This document shows, piece after piece, positions 23,862 through 35,510 of a stretch of 64,000 nucleotides of DNA. Each line of letters opens with the position of its first letter. Position 1 is the first letter of the stretch. Source of the stretch: Cordilura impudica. Taxonomy: Eukaryota > Arthropoda > Insecta > Diptera > Scathophagidae. A program made the translations under genes and the position numbers. A model generated the notes under the pieces. The model did no database searches and was not told the origin of the DNA. It worked only from the letters and a program-made list of their open reading frames with translations. The stretch is from the NCBI GenBank assembly GCA_963682025.1, contig OY821520.1, positions 137,462,738-137,526,737 of the forward strand, in the 5' to 3' direction.

Positions 23862-24079
23862 CTTAATACTTTCCCAGATGTCTTACGGTCTGAAAATCCA
23901 CTTTTTCTACCACATCCATCTTTTCTTTTTATAGTCAGCAGCTCCTTATAATTCTTTATCATCCGAGAAACAGTCTGGCGGACTACCCCTGCTTGCCAAG
24001 CAATTGTTTTATACGAACGGCATGGATATTCATTAAAAATGTTAACAATGCATTCGCGTACTTTCTGTTGATTGCCCAT
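23862..24079 (-). pseudogene. Tc1-like transposase, N-terminal fragment
   Basis: Starts at ATG 24,079. MGNQQKVRECIVNIFNEYPC followed by IAWQAGVVRQTVSRMIKNYK is a helix-turn-helix DNA-binding region of Tc1/mariner-type transposases, then the basic GCGRKSG linker. The frame is interrupted after KVLS by the foldback element. About 30 further codons remain readable left of it (down to about 23,050) before a stop; the catalytic DDE core is absent. The upstream 24,080-24,170 may hold the element's 5' terminal region. Confidence 0.7.
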
Positions 24080-24169
24080 TATTGAAAAAACTATGATGCA
24101 ATAAAGATAAGACTTAGCACAATAATGACAAGTCTAAACAAATTAACGGTGTCCATTTTTTTTTGGGAA

Positions 24170-24500
24170 GGAAAAAGTTGAATAAGCCCAAAAGTATGTT
24201 CACGCGCAAAAATCTTAAGATTTTCAGGAATGTCACCAATAAGTGCTTTTATGATATTTTAAGGGATCTTTTTGAAGGACACAAACCAATGTTGAGCAAA
24301 ATGTGGTCGTTAGTTCTAAGAAGTTTGCACCTCTTGGTAAAAAATTGACATTATTATTATTTTGTGTGCTGCTTTAGATGAAAATTGATCTCTTCTGCAA
24401 GCATTCTTTAAAGTAGAAATTGGCAAAATTCGAACCCGTAGTCACTATGGTGGCCCTCAATAAAAAAAGTGTTAAAACTCTAAGTCGCCTCAGAAGTATA
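24170..24500. other. No recognised feature
   Basis: Short intervening DNA between the Tc1-like fragment and the long palindrome. The ORF at 24,163-24,348 has no recognisable family. Confidence 0.4.
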
Positions 24501-26025
24501 AAATTTTGGGCCAATCAAAAACATTTAAAGGTGGCTCAACGCGATTGAAAATTTCATGTGTGTTTATATGGGGAAAATATGACTTTTTTCAGATTTTATG
24601 AAAATTTCGTTCTATGGCTTAATATTTCCGACAAATTGTTATATAATTCGGGATCAGCATTAAATTATCTTTCCAAAAAGCTATAAAACTTTAAAATCGA
24701 ATAATAAGTCGCAAGAAATAACAAATGCCCCAGACCACTTTTGTGCCAAAAAAAACTAGGTTATGAAATTTTGATGGCAATTTTTTTTTCAACTTTGAGA
24801 AATCGATCAAAGACATAATTTTTCTTTTGGTCTCTACACTTATAAGTATTCAGATATGAAGTATTGTTTTATTAGCACGGTGTTAACCTATTGCCCATTG
24901 AGATCGAAAATGGGAATTTTTTTTGATAAAATTTTGAAAACTCCATTTTCAAGTTTTAAAAAATTTTCTTAACCAAAATTCAAAAAATTAAATACATGTC
25001 AAAAATTAACTGTGTAAATTCTTAGGTAAATACGTATGACAGAATTTTTTTGACAAAGATTTTATTTTTGCGGATTTCGAGAAAAATGGGATTGTTGTAA
25101 AATATTCTGTAAATGTATTATTTCTAAATATTTTGTATCAAAAATTTATCACTTGTCTACTTCTAAATGTAATGTTTTATCTTAATAGCCTAGGGTTTTG
25201 GAAAAAAAATAATATGGCCCCATTAACCCTTTTGGAATTGGGGTCACATATGATAAAGTCAAGTTATTCAAAAAATTCGAATATTTTGTAAGTGCTGTTG
25301 AATTTTTACATGCGACGCTTAAGACAAAATATAACATTTAAAAGTATAAAAGTGATGAATGTTTGATACAAAGTATTTGAGAGTGTACATTTGCAGAATA
25401 TTTTACAAAATCCCAATTTTCTCGCAATCCGCAAAAATAAAATACTTGCAAAAAAAATTCTGGTATAGTGATTTACTTAAAAATTCACACAGTTATTCTG
25501 CAACATGCATCTAACAAAACCTTAAAGTGCCAGATCCATTTTTTTAAAGTTTGTTCAAGAAAACTTCAAAAAGGAGTTTTCTAAATTTTATCAAAAAAAT
25601 TTACCATTTTCGGTCTCAATGCGCAATCGGGTAACAGCGTGGTAACAAAACAATACTTCATATCTAAGTAATTATATGTATAGAGACCAAAAAAAAAATT
25701 ATGGCTTTAATCAATTTGTTAAAGTTGAAAAAATGTTCATCACATTTCATGGCCTAGAATTTTTTGGCACAAAAGTGGTCTGGGCATTTGCTATTTATTG
25801 CCGAGTTTTTATTCGATTTCGAAGATTTATAGATTTTTGAAAAGATAATTTAATAGTGATACGGAATTATGTAACAACTTGTCGGAAAAATTAAACTATA
25901 GAACGAAATTTTTCCAAAAATCTGAAAAAAAAAGTCATATTTTCCCCTTATAAACATACTTGAAAATTTCAATCGTTTTGAGCCACCTCTAACTGTTTTT
26001 TGAATGGCACAAAACTTTGTATTTC
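24500..26025. mobile_element. 1.5-kb long-palindrome (foldback) element
   Basis: Two arms of about 650-700 bp in inverted orientation, converging on a unique centre near 25,205-25,360. The core ends are aggtggctcaacgcgattga (24,529) and its complement ending gagccacct (25,981-25,988). Weaker inverted similarity continues outward on both sides (ggccaatcaaaaaca against tgttttttgaatggcac), so exact limits and target duplication cannot be fixed. The arms differ by small indels, implying age. A single arm recurs at 4900-5445. No transposase is encoded. Confidence 0.8.
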
Positions 26026-26029
26026 TTCG

Positions 26030-26520
26030 AATTTTTGCTATTCCCATATTTCTAGGGGGTGCGACCGACAGTTTGAACACCCTTTTTTCCTACATATAAT
26101 GAAGCGCCCCCTAGTAATCACATACGTATGGCTCTTAAATTGTTTAAGGACATTCCGTCTTTCATTGTGTTCATATAAATTAACTTTCAGTTTCTGTGAG
26201 AAGTCGTATTCATAGTTGTCGATGAAATAACGTTTAAGTTTTTTAGCACGTGCTTTTGCCTCGATTCCTCCCCCTTACTTCTACGACAAATGATTTAGCT
26301 GCTTTTTCCTTGAAATATTCGGATTTTACTGCAAAAGTTACTTCCAAAAGTTTTCGTTATAATTTTATATAACGCGGGACATCACTCTTAACTGAGTGTA
26401 TAAATCACCGTTTGGGATTTTTATTAAAAATTTTAATAATATTTCACTTTTCCCCATCACTTTTAAAGTAAAATAATTATATTAAATAATAATTAGTAAT
26501 TTAAAATTAGGAGTATAGAT
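26030..26520. other. No recognised feature
   Basis: Unassigned DNA with no open frame of interest; the 26,000-26,215 frame overlaps the palindrome end. Confidence 0.4.
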
Positions 26521-26532
26521 TACATTGACATA

Positions 26533-26910
26533 ATGAAAATTAAGTTTAGTAACAAAATAAATTATTCCAGTCTATATAGGAGGAAACACGGCTTCGAAGA
26601 AATAAAGGACTATTTCATGGATAATGGTACGGAAATGCCAATTCTAATGGGCAACTTAATTGTAAGTTTGGTAAGCAACAGAAGACATTCATTCTCAATT
26701 TGTCAAAAAAAAACTAGGTAAAAAATAATTCAGATTTAGATGATTTTGCGCAGATATTATCGTCTACAGCTAAGATAAACAATCAGTCAAAAACAAATGG
26801 CATAACGATCGATGTAAGGAAGCAAGGAAAAATTCGTTTTGTTAGCTCCACAGCTACTATGGAATTTGAAACCCCAAACATAAAACTAAATATCTGTGGT
26901 CACAAGCTAT
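26533..26910 (+). other. Unidentified coding-like remnant in two frames
   Basis: Frame 1 reads YSSLYRRKHGFEEIKDYFMD and MPILMGNLIVSLVSNRRHSF (26,563-26,705). After a frame change near 26,705, frame 2 reads DDFAQILSSTAKINNQ and MEFETPNIKLNICGHKL (26,738-26,910). Composition is protein-like and the two pieces may be one frameshifted gene. I do not recognise the family; a transposon or endogenous gene remnant is possible. Confidence 0.35.
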
Positions 26911-27054
26911 AACCGCCTAAGTCAACTTAATAACGAATTGAATTATGTATGCTATCATATTCTACTAAAACAAACTCTATATTTACATGAAATCCAAATT
27001 TCTGTAACACTGTTTTTTAAAAAAATATTAATAAAAATATACTGACATAAGTCG

Positions 27055-27150
27055 ATCAATGTTAACCAAAGTCAAAGCCAATAAAACCACAAGGATTGAT
27101 GGGATATCTTGTGAATTTTATGCGAATTTTAGGAGAATTGGCCAACGATA
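27055..27150 (+). pseudogene. Non-LTR reverse-transcriptase fragment
   Basis: One frame reads KVKANKTTRIDGISCEFYAN, resembling the conserved K..KAPG-DGI..EFY segment at the start of non-LTR RT domains. It is about 30 codons, followed by a short (caacaatatatg)n repeat at 27,150-27,187. It may belong to the same old element as the C-terminal remnant at 30.4-31.0 kb. Confidence 0.45.
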
Positions 27151-27289
27151 TATGCAACAGCAACAATATATGCAACAGCAACAATATAGAGGTATATACA
27201 TATGTTATGAAATATGCTAAAAAAAAAAAATTATGAGTATCCTAATTGGTAGATTGCCAAAAAAAAGGTAAAAATAACAATATCCTATA

Positions 27290-30197
27290 CGGAATACCAG
27301 GTTGAATTTCGGCAAAAACTAAAATGCTGTATTGTGTATATCTATAATCCTCACAAAAAGAATTACCTTGAAAACTTTTTTGAAAAATAATTGATTCAAT
27401 ACGAAAATACTATTGTGTGCGGAGATGTTAACATCGATTTGTCGTTGGACAATGCGAAGTCAAGAAATTTACTAAATGGTTTAAACTCTTGTGGATTAAA
27501 CGTTATTAACTCTTGGTACACACGGTTTGCCCCTAATGTTAAACCTGCATTATTGGATCTTATGTGTAGTTCTAATGCTTCATCTACTATTCATTTTGAT
27601 CAGTTTTCACTAGCTGGTATTTCCGATCACGATATGCTATTCCTTGTATATGATATTGACTTAAACTACTACGAAGCAGAAACCCATTCTTATTTTCGTG
27701 ATTTCAAAAAAATTAATGTTCTACAACTAAGCCTTGATGCTGTGAATATTACGTGGAATGAATGTTGGATATTTAATGATGCAAATGATAAGCTTAATTG
27801 CAGAGTTCAGAAAAAAACACACACTGAATAAAAAACTCGTACATATATGTAAACAAACATAACTTAGACCAACACACACATATTTTTATTTTCATATCAA
27901 TTATGTTTGTTTTTAAATTTTCTTCGGTGCCCAACACAACCATGACTGTGTTCGTTTTAATATTTCGTTATTTACACGAACATTTTTCTATCACGTACTT
28001 TTTTTTTCAATCACACATAAAGCACACATTTTTGAGTGTTGCTTTATTTGAAGTTAATGTTCTGCTACGTGTAATGAAAAAAAACACAGAACATGTACAA
28101 TAAACAGGTTCGAGTTCAGTTATATTTTAAGTCGTGTTGTGGCTCGTGTAGTAAGAAAAAACACAACATGTACAATAAACAGGTTCGAGTTCAGTTATAT
28201 TTTAAGTCGTGTTTAAAATATAACTGATATGTGTTGGCTGCTTTTGAACAGAACATTGTGTGTTTCGTGTGTGTATTTTCTGAACCTTGCTTAATTGCTT
28301 TGAAAGTAACATTTCGATGTTGCATGATAAGCATGTTCCTGTTAAGAAAATTAAAATAAAGAATTTCAAGCAACCTCAATGAAGAAGTTAAATCTGCAAT
28401 CAGACTACGCAATAAACTTTATTCTAAATGGAAAACCAGGCAGAGTTACTTGAGCTGGGAATATTATCGTGTGGCAAGATATAAAGTAAATGTTGTTACG
28501 AAAAATATGAAATGCAGTTACTATAAGAGTAAACTGAATTCAAATATTTCATCTAAAGATTTGTGGGAAAATCTTGGACAAATTGGAGTAAAAAAAAGAA
28601 CATTTAATGTGATATATGGCCTGACATCAAGAATAACTTCTTTTTGAGATCAAATATTAGAAATGATTTATTTTATTTTGAATCATTTACTGCCGAAGAA
28701 ATTGGGAAATCCATATCATCGTTAAAATCAGCTGCTGTTGGATATGATGAAATCAACATTAAGTTTATTAAACTTATACTGCCGTTTATACTACCTGCTT
28801 TAACACACATTTTTAACCATATCGTTACTACATCAAATTTTACTAATCATTGGAAAATCGCCAGTGTCATACCAGTTGCTAAAAATAATCAACCTTCTGC
28901 TCCCCAAGACTATCGGCCCATTAGTATTCTCTCATCGTTGTCTAAATCATTCGAACGCCTAATTTCCAAACAAATTTCTAAACATTTATTTGAAAAAAAC
29001 TTGCTTTCTGATAAACAATCGGGTTATAGAGCTGGAGGGAGCTGTAGTACTGCCATACTGAAGGTTATTGAAGACATTCGTCCATCATTCGATACAGGTG
29101 ATCTCTCAATTGCAGTTCTAATTGATTTTTCGAAAGCGTTTGATACCATCAATCATGATGTCTTGTTACTAAAACTTATAAAATACTTTGGGTTCAGCAG
29201 GTATGCGTCTAATCTCTTCGGGGCATACCTGTCTGATCGTTATCAAAGAGTTAATTCTAAGTCATCATTCTCTACAATGAAACGTGTTAGCTCGGGTGTA
29301 CCATAGGGTTCAATTCTCGGTCCAATTCTATTTAGTTTATTCATCAATAACATAGTTTACTGTTGTGATAGCTCCAACATTCACCTTTATGCTGATGATG
29401 CACAAATATATTTATCCCGTCCTATTGGACTGGCTGAGGATTTAGTTTGCCGTTTAAATGAAGATTTAAGAAACATTTGTCACTGGTCCTTGGATAATAA
29501 TCTATCAACTAACGCCTCAAAAACTCAAGCTCTTGCTGGTTACACCGGAGGTTGTTCTCATGACAATTTACCGAGTATTTTCATGCATAATGAAGTTGTA
29601 AACTACGTTAAAGTTGTGAAAAATCTTGGATTTGTAATTAACTCTGAGCTTAAATGCATGGATCATATTAACTACACTATACAGAGAATGTATAACGTCC
29701 TTCGGAAACTTTGGCATTCTGCATCATATATTACAAACGATATTAAACTTAAACTTGTGAAAACATTAATTGTGCCCATTTTGACTTATGGTGCTAATGT
29801 ATTTGGTGACCTGGATGCAACATCAATGTATAAATTACAAATAACTATTAACAACTGTGCTAGATATGTTTTTAATAAAAGAAAATATGATAGAATATCT
29901 CAATACTCCATTCAAATTTTGGGATGCAGCTTACCATCGTATCTAAAAATTCGTAATTTGATATTTTTACATAAAGTTATTCATACACAAACCCCTGATT
30001 ATTTGTTCAACCAATTAACTTTCTCCAGATCCATCCGTACGTGTAATCTAATTATTCCTTATCATAGCTATTTGTCGTCCTCAAGAATGTTCTTTGTTAG
30101 TGCTGTGAAATTGTGGAATTCTTTGCCCAATCAACTTAAAACCGATCACCGTGCATTGTTATTTAAAATGGCTGTTATTAATTTGTTCAATTATTAA
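27290..30197 (+). pseudogene. CR1-group ORF2 (endonuclease plus reverse transcriptase)
   Basis: Endonuclease: IYNPHKKNYLENFFEK, a stop at 27,388-27,390, then VCGDVNIDL (catalytic Asp/Asn) and GISDHDM (catalytic His). The frame is broken by the foldback at 27,801 and resumes with CFESN at 28,290. After frameshifts near 28,375 and 28,640 the RT reads YRPISILSSLSKSFERLISK, SGYRAGGSCSTAIL, IDFSKAFDTINHDVLL, SSGVP, then TAG at 29,305 where Gln is expected, GSILGPILFSLFINN, and YADD at 29,388-29,399. The C-terminal segment is open to 30,197. The DFSKAFDT-NHDVLL style places it in the CR1/L2-type group rather than Jockey; the exact clade is uncertain. Confidence 0.8.
27801..28289. mobile_element. 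hAT-type foldback element, copy 2
   Basis: Same family as 23,139-23,861 in opposite orientation. The left end is CAGAGTTCAG; the right end is CTGAACCTTG. Perfect 8-bp duplications CTTAATTG lie at 27,793-27,800 and 28,290-28,297. It lies inside a CR1-group ORF2, and removing element plus one duplication restores the local reading frame (KLN-CFESN). Shorter (489 bp), because one arm is partly deleted. Confidence 0.9.
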
Positions 30198-30439
30198 TCA
30201 TTTTTGATGTTTACTTTTTGTTTATATGTTTTTGCTCATGCTAAATTAAGTTTCGTTTTTATTGTAATTTAAGTTATTAATTTCAATAATGTATAGTTTA
30301 TATAGCTTCAAGAGACTTTAAGTCTTATTTGTACCAACAAACAAATAAATAAATAAAAAAAAAATAGAAATAGCCTAACCACCCTAATCTATAAAAATTT
30401 AAAATAATTTTGGAATATACTGTGAAACCTAAAATAGCA

Positions 30440-31010
30440 TAATGGCAACCTGGATTACATCTTGTGTAAATTCCATATATCCCTGGAAGCAAAGTTGAGG
30501 CTATTTCAAGCTGTCTGTAGATCCGTACAGAACTACACAGAACAAATATGGGTTAGGTCTCTCTTTGAGGAAGTTGACAAATAGCAGATATTTTTTGTTA
30601 AAAGAATTTTTAAGTTACCAGACTGAACACTCACCTACGGTATAAAGCTATAAACAGGTGTGGATAGTAGCCTTCTGTAAACGCTTGATTTGCATTTGCA
30701 AAAGTAACAGACTTCCAAATAAATTGTCGATGAAAACTCTCGGAAATGTATATTGGACAAAAGATCTAAATGCATTAGCTAAACACTATGGGCTAAAGTG
30801 CAAAATAGAAAACTTGAATATAAATCTTTGGTGTGATTGTTTTACTAGCTTGTAAAGCCAGATTAGAAATCAGAACCACCAAAAAATGTGGATAAAGTCT
30901 ATGCAAAGTCGCTTGACCACAACATTGGCAAAACTTATTTTAAAGAATGAATGGAACAAGATATCATGGATATTCAAGGCTAGATGTGGTCATAAGGTAT
31001 ATATATTCCA
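30440..31010 (+). pseudogene. Non-LTR ORF2 C-terminal remnant
   Basis: Frameshifted pieces read AKLRLFQAVCRSVQNYTEQI, FFVKRIFKLPD, and NRLPNKLSM...YWTKDLNALAKHYG. This matches the region after the RT domain in many insect non-LTR ORF2 proteins (AK-RLF-AVCRSV, KRI--LP). Heavily decayed with no ends visible. The family differs from the adjacent CR1-group element. Confidence 0.55.
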
Positions 31011-31090
31011 GATCCAACTCCAATGTCCGCCTGTCCGTTCCTCCATCTGTTTGTCTGTCTGCCTGTTGAAATCACGCTAATTCACAAAAT
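31010..31090 (+). repeat. (GTCY)n-containing repeat fragment
   Basis: Contains gtccgcctgtccg and gtttgtctgtctgcctg followed by ttgaaatcacg, like the fragment at 47.8 kb. Probably an old mini-me/Helentron relative. Confidence 0.45.
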
Positions 31091-31184
31091 AAACTATTTT
31101 CCTGGGTAAATTTAAGGCAACATTATTAGCCATTACTTGTTTTGCCAAGATATGGCCTAAAGTACATGTTGTCATAATTTAGTA

Positions 31185-31530
31185 TCTATATATATAAAAT
31201 TCGTTTTCTGTTTGTTTGTTTGACCGTTATACAAATTATTATTTTTCAACGGATTTCCCTGAGATTTTGTACACATGATCTCTATACCCCACGAAAGGTC
31301 GCCGTATACTTTTTACCGGCCACGCCTACTTTTACGCCAACTTTTTATGTATATTTGCAGTAGCGTTTTAAAAAAAACTTCTAAATTAAAAAATTAAAAA
31401 AATTTTAAATTGAAATAAAAAAAGAATTTACTCGCCAAAACACGTAAACATTGGGGAATTTTTTCATCATGAACAAATTCGCCAATCCCATGCATTTGGA
31501 TCCCGGGCAAGACCGGGTAAAAACAGCTAG
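31185..31530 (+). mobile_element. Small non-autonomous Helitron, complete (346 bp)
   Basis: Begins TCTATATATATAAAATTCG and ends CAGCTAG, inserted between A (31,184) and T (31,531) as Helitrons require. A 3' hairpin (CCCGG-gcaaga-CCGGG, 31,502-31,517) lies 9 bases before the terminal CTAG. No terminal inverted repeats and no target duplication. No coding sequence; needs a Rep/helicase from elsewhere. Confidence 0.85.
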
Positions 31531-32090
31531 TAAGTTTATAAAATTGTTAAATTTTCATTTATTTTGGTTATATTTGTTATAAGTCCAGATATTAATGTAA
31601 ATATAAAATCCGAGTGGATGGTAGCAACACTCTTATTTGATTTTCATTAAACAATTTTTGATGTCGATCGATGTTGATGAAGCCAATAGTATATGGAGTG
31701 AATATATACGATCCTTAACTCGATATTGAACGTCGTAATTTTAGATAGCTAAGAATTTTAGATATTTTTGGAATTTACGGATCCCCAAAAAGGGTTAATC
31801 GATGATTTGAAATCAATCCCTTTCGCCACTTGAGCCATTACACAATTTGCATTCAAAGACCATTTTTTTTATTTATTTATTTCGGTTGCCGTGATACAAG
31901 ATTAAAAATCTTATTATTACCGCACAGAATTATTACATAGTAAGTAATAACAACTTAAAAACAATATAAAGATTTTACTTATTGTTTTATTAAAAAGTTG
32001 TGATGTATTTAAATTATATACAATTTACGTTTTCATTAAATGTTAAATGTAGTGCATTTTGTTGTTAAAAGATTAATTTTAGTACAAAAA
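31531..32090. other. Mostly unassigned DNA with a retrotransposon 3' tail
   Basis: At 31,866-31,945, (ttta)n followed by a hairpin (aagattaaaaatctt) resembles the minus-strand 3' ends of the CR1-group elements nearby, suggesting a short 5'-truncated insertion. The remainder is unassigned. Confidence 0.45.
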
Positions 32091-32095
32091 AAAAC

Positions 32096-32127
32096 CTGAT
32101 GAAGTCAGTAATAAATATTGGCGAAAC
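32096..32127 (+). ncRNA. Penelope-type terminal motif, hammerhead-like core
   Basis: CTGATGA (32,096-32,102), then a 7-bp potential helix with G-U pairs (gtcagta against tattggc), then GAAAC (32,123-32,127), followed by gttgg. CTGANGA-helix-GAAA is the hammerhead core pattern known from Penelope-like element terminal repeats. One extra base separates CTGATGA from the helix, so self-cleavage is not assured. Confidence 0.45.
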
Positions 32128-32256
32128 GTTGGTATAAAATATTTAATAAAAATCTTTTATTTACATTAAAACTTTAGGTCCAAATTAACTCAAATAAATA
32201 AACTACTAGACAACTATTATACTTGGCCAAAAAATAATAATTGAATAAAGATTTTA

Positions 32257-34178
32257 TAATTTATTTATTTATTTATTTAATTCCATTTCCTGTACAACAA
32301 GATAGAGTCTTATATTTAAAGTACAGAAACGTATTGCGTTACAAAGAAAACATTTTACAATATAATTAATTATTAACATATTTTTAGTATAAAAACTATT
32401 TAAAAAAGTCAAATAAAAAAGTTTTGAAACTTTTAGCATTGCTGTTTTGTTGTTGACTTAGTGGAAGATTGTTCCAAAGACGAGCGGCATGTACATAAAA
32501 CTGCCATTCAGATACTAGGCATTGATGTTTTGGAATTACAATATTTCGGTTTCTTGGCGATTGGAAAAAACGGATTTTGTCAAGTATGTATATATTTGGG
32601 TGTTTGTCTGTTTATTATTTTATGCAAAAATGTAAGAGTGCGAATTTTCAACAGATTATCAAGAGAGACCCCGTAAAGATTACTGGAAACAGAGGAAACA
32701 TGATCAAGCTTCTCAATCCATACACATATCTTATAACATTATTAAACAAGACATTTAGTTTCCTATTACTAACTACATCACTGCTTCCAAATAGCTTACA
32801 CCCATACAACAGGGAAGGAATCAGGTACGTCTTGGCAATTAAGGCCCTTATTCTTAAAGGGGTGAAATACTGTGTGGAACATACAGATCTTAGTTTTGCA
32901 TAAGTTTGACCAACCAGGGAATTTATATGATGAGTCCATGTAAAATTGCTATTGAAAGTTATCCCTAGATTTTTCGCCGTATTAACAATTTCAATTTTCT
33001 GGCCATTTAAAGCAATGTCTTCAGAAATGGTGGGATTTAAACTTTTTTTTTTTTCGTATAACAATGCATTTAGATAGCTGTGGATTCAAACAGAGTTGAT
33101 TTAGCATTAGCCCAAAGGTAGATTCTGTTTAAGTCGTCATTTAGTAGGGTTATGCCTGAAGCAATATTCTGAACTGGGCTAGTTAAAGTTAGTGCACGTC
33201 ATCTGCGTATAAATGTATCTTACAATTGGAGAGTTGTTTTGGCAAATCATTTGCGAACAAGGAAAATAAAATTGGACCTTACATAGAGCCCTGAGGCACT
33301 CCCCTAGTAAGGGATAATCTATCTGACCATACACCGTTTACAAATACTGATTGTGTGCGGTTCGAAAGATATGATGATATAAGTTTGTTTGATGTATCCG
33401 TAAATCAAAAAAGTGTTTCAGATTTCCAAGGAGTATATCATGGTCTACCGTATCGAAGGACTGGTCTGGAAGCACTACAAAGTTTATATTTCCATTTTTC
33501 AGTCCTTGCCGTATGTTCTCACTAACTTCCACAAGAGCCGTAACGCAGCTATGGCTCTGACGAAAACCAGATCTCGTACTGCAAAGCAATTTATGTGTGT
33601 TGACATATGAAATCATTTGTTTATACAACAGTTTTTCCAAGACTTTCGATATAAAACACAATATGTCTATAGGTCTGAATTCTCCATTTGACTTAGGTAA
33701 TGGCACAATTTTTGCTTGTTTCCAGTTTAGCGGGTACATAAAAGACATTATAATAGTATTAAACAGATGAGTAACAAACGGCAAAATCAGGGATAGAAGT
33801 AGTCTGCTAAATTTTGGGTGTAAGTTTTCACTGCAAATTGCATTTGATTTAATTAAAGAGCACATTGAAATAACGTCATTTTGAGTTAGCAAGAAAATTG
33901 AAAATATTCGCTGATTATCCCGTTACCTGTATTTAAGGTGTCTGAGGAAAAATTATAAAAAGTGGAATTTGCTTTAATACAAGTGCGTTGGTAAACGTCC
34001 CGTTAAGCATATTTGCATCTACTTGGCAAGCCATGTTGTTGTACGCATTGCCAATTCCTATTTCGCGAATAGTATACCAAGTCTGTCGAGAACTGATCGC
34101 AGTGCTAAACCGTTTGGAATAATATTCGGTTTTAGCATATCTGATATGTCTATTAACGTTTTTCCTGGCAATGGAATT
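32257..34178 (-). pseudogene. CR1-group non-LTR retrotransposon ORF2, 5'-truncated and decayed
   Basis: Minus-strand order: an upstream helical segment (NRHIRYAKTEYYSKRF, about 34,120-34,160), NLHPKFSRLLLSLILPFVTH, a degraded YRPI segment, SGFRQSHSCVTALVEVSENI, DTVDHDILL, GVPQGS near 33,290 with an adjacent stop, FSLFANDLP, YADDVH near 33,200, and the C-terminal NTAKNLGITFNSNFTWTHHI. The 3' end is a (aaat)n tail at about 32,257-32,282. The protein is closely related to the plus-strand element at 53.5-55.5 kb (shared upstream and RT motifs). Multiple stops and shifts; no endonuclease remains. Confidence 0.75.
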
Positions 34179-34189
34179 TTAACAAAAAA

Positions 34190-34496
34190 AAAAAAAAAAT
34201 AAAACTTAATATAAATAGTTAACATAATTTAAGAATACTTGAAAGCTCTAATAAAAATTATGGTATTGAAAAATATTTTTTAAACTGCAAAACGTTGCTT
34301 ATTGATTTTAAATTTTACGATAACATGTTCCAAATGCGACTTGCTTAAATATAAGACTGGCGTTCTAGAGCGAGTAGGGACATGATACATGTTGTGAACA
34401 TTTAAAAATGTTAAATAGATTTTACAACTTGTTGCACGTTTTCTGAATCCAATTTCACAACAAATAAAGAAGAATGTAACATTAGCTCTTTGTCGA
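34190..34496. other. No recognised feature
   Basis: AT-rich DNA between the CR1-group remnant and the R2 repeat. The minus-strand open frame at 34,280-34,507 is not recognised. Confidence 0.4.
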
Positions 34497-34629
34497 CTAT
34501 CTGACACCCTAAATCATGGTATTCCACATTGCCCGATAACCAACCAAATTAAAAATTTATTTATAAAATATAAAAAACTTAATAAATAAACATAATAATT
34601 ATTTGCGTATATACTTGTATACTTATAAG
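34497..34629 (+). repeat. Repeat family R2, left half of interrupted copy
   Basis: Aligns with the left part of 21,533-21,890 (tgacaccctaaatcatggta, ccacattgcccgataacc). It is cut at 34,629 by the hAT element and resumes at 42,368. Confidence 0.8.
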
Positions 34630-35163
34630 TAGGGCTGCGATTTGCATGCAAATGCACGTTCTTTGTCAATGGTCCATGAACGATATCGACCAATTATCTT
34701 TCCGAATCAATAAATTTGCGTGAATATGGCATCGATTTGTTTTTGCAATTTTTTTCATATTTTGGTAACAATGCATATTTTTGCATATTTTATTTTTAAA
34801 TGCATATTTTTTTCATTTTTTATATTTATAATGCATATTTTGGCATTTTTGAGTGATTTTTAAAAAAATTTCAATATTAAAAAAAAAACAAGTTTTTCAA
34901 AAAAATTTCCAAATACACAGAAAAAAATTTCTTTTCCAAGAATTCTTGCAAAAAAAATTTAAAAATCAATAAATTTATAAGGAAAAACACTTAAATCTAC
35001 ACTTTTGGAGTTCTGCTAAAAAAAAACTGCATTCTGCAGGAAATTTTAATGTGAATTAATAAAATTTTAACATTCAAAACAATTAATTGTTCGTAATTTA
35101 ATTGTGAATATATTTTACAGTTTAATGCATATGGTTTTAGGAGATTTTTTTTTTCAGGAAATA

Positions 35164-35510
35164 TGCCGAAAATAAAGCCATCAGAGTCTTCCATCATAAT
35201 GAAATACGTTAACGAATTTAACAATGCCTTTTAATCTGATGGTCGAATACTTTATTGTAAAGCTTGCAATAAATCTGTGAGTTACGAAAGGAAATTTTTG
35301 GTTGAGCAACATTAAATAGTCGAAAACACAAGGAGCTGCTAGAGCATGCTACAGAAAAGTCTTCCCAATCATTGCTTAAAAATACAGAGATAGCAATTAA
35401 GTTTTGTGTGGACTTATGTGAACCATTTATTTTCGCAGACAATCCTTAAACAATCCTTAAACAAAAAAGTTGGCAACCCTTTGAATAAGACGTGCTTTTT
35501 TTGTCAGTGC
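35164..35510 (+). pseudogene. hAT transposase N-terminal remnant (BED-type zinc finger)
   Basis: Reads MPKIKPSESSIIMKYVNEF, a stop, DGRILYCKACNKSVSYERKF with the C-x2-C of a BED finger, a shifted His-x-His part, then IKFCVDLCEPFIFADNP and after an indel KKVGNPLNKTCFFC. This resembles the N-termini of the CGGBP1-related hAT lineage. Several stops; interrupted downstream by the CR1-group element. Confidence 0.65.

Larger units (their letters stand above)
27290..30363 (+). mobile_element. CR1-group non-LTR retrotransposon, 5'-truncated, with foldback insertion
   Basis: Contains an endonuclease remnant, a full reverse transcriptase, and a 3' UTR with a small hairpin (agactttaagtctt at about 30,310) ending in an (aaata)n/poly-A tail at 30,336-30,363. 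About 3.1 kb, of which 489 bp is the foldback at 27,801-28,289. ORF1 and the start of the endonuclease are missing, as expected of 5' truncation. Confidence 0.8.
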
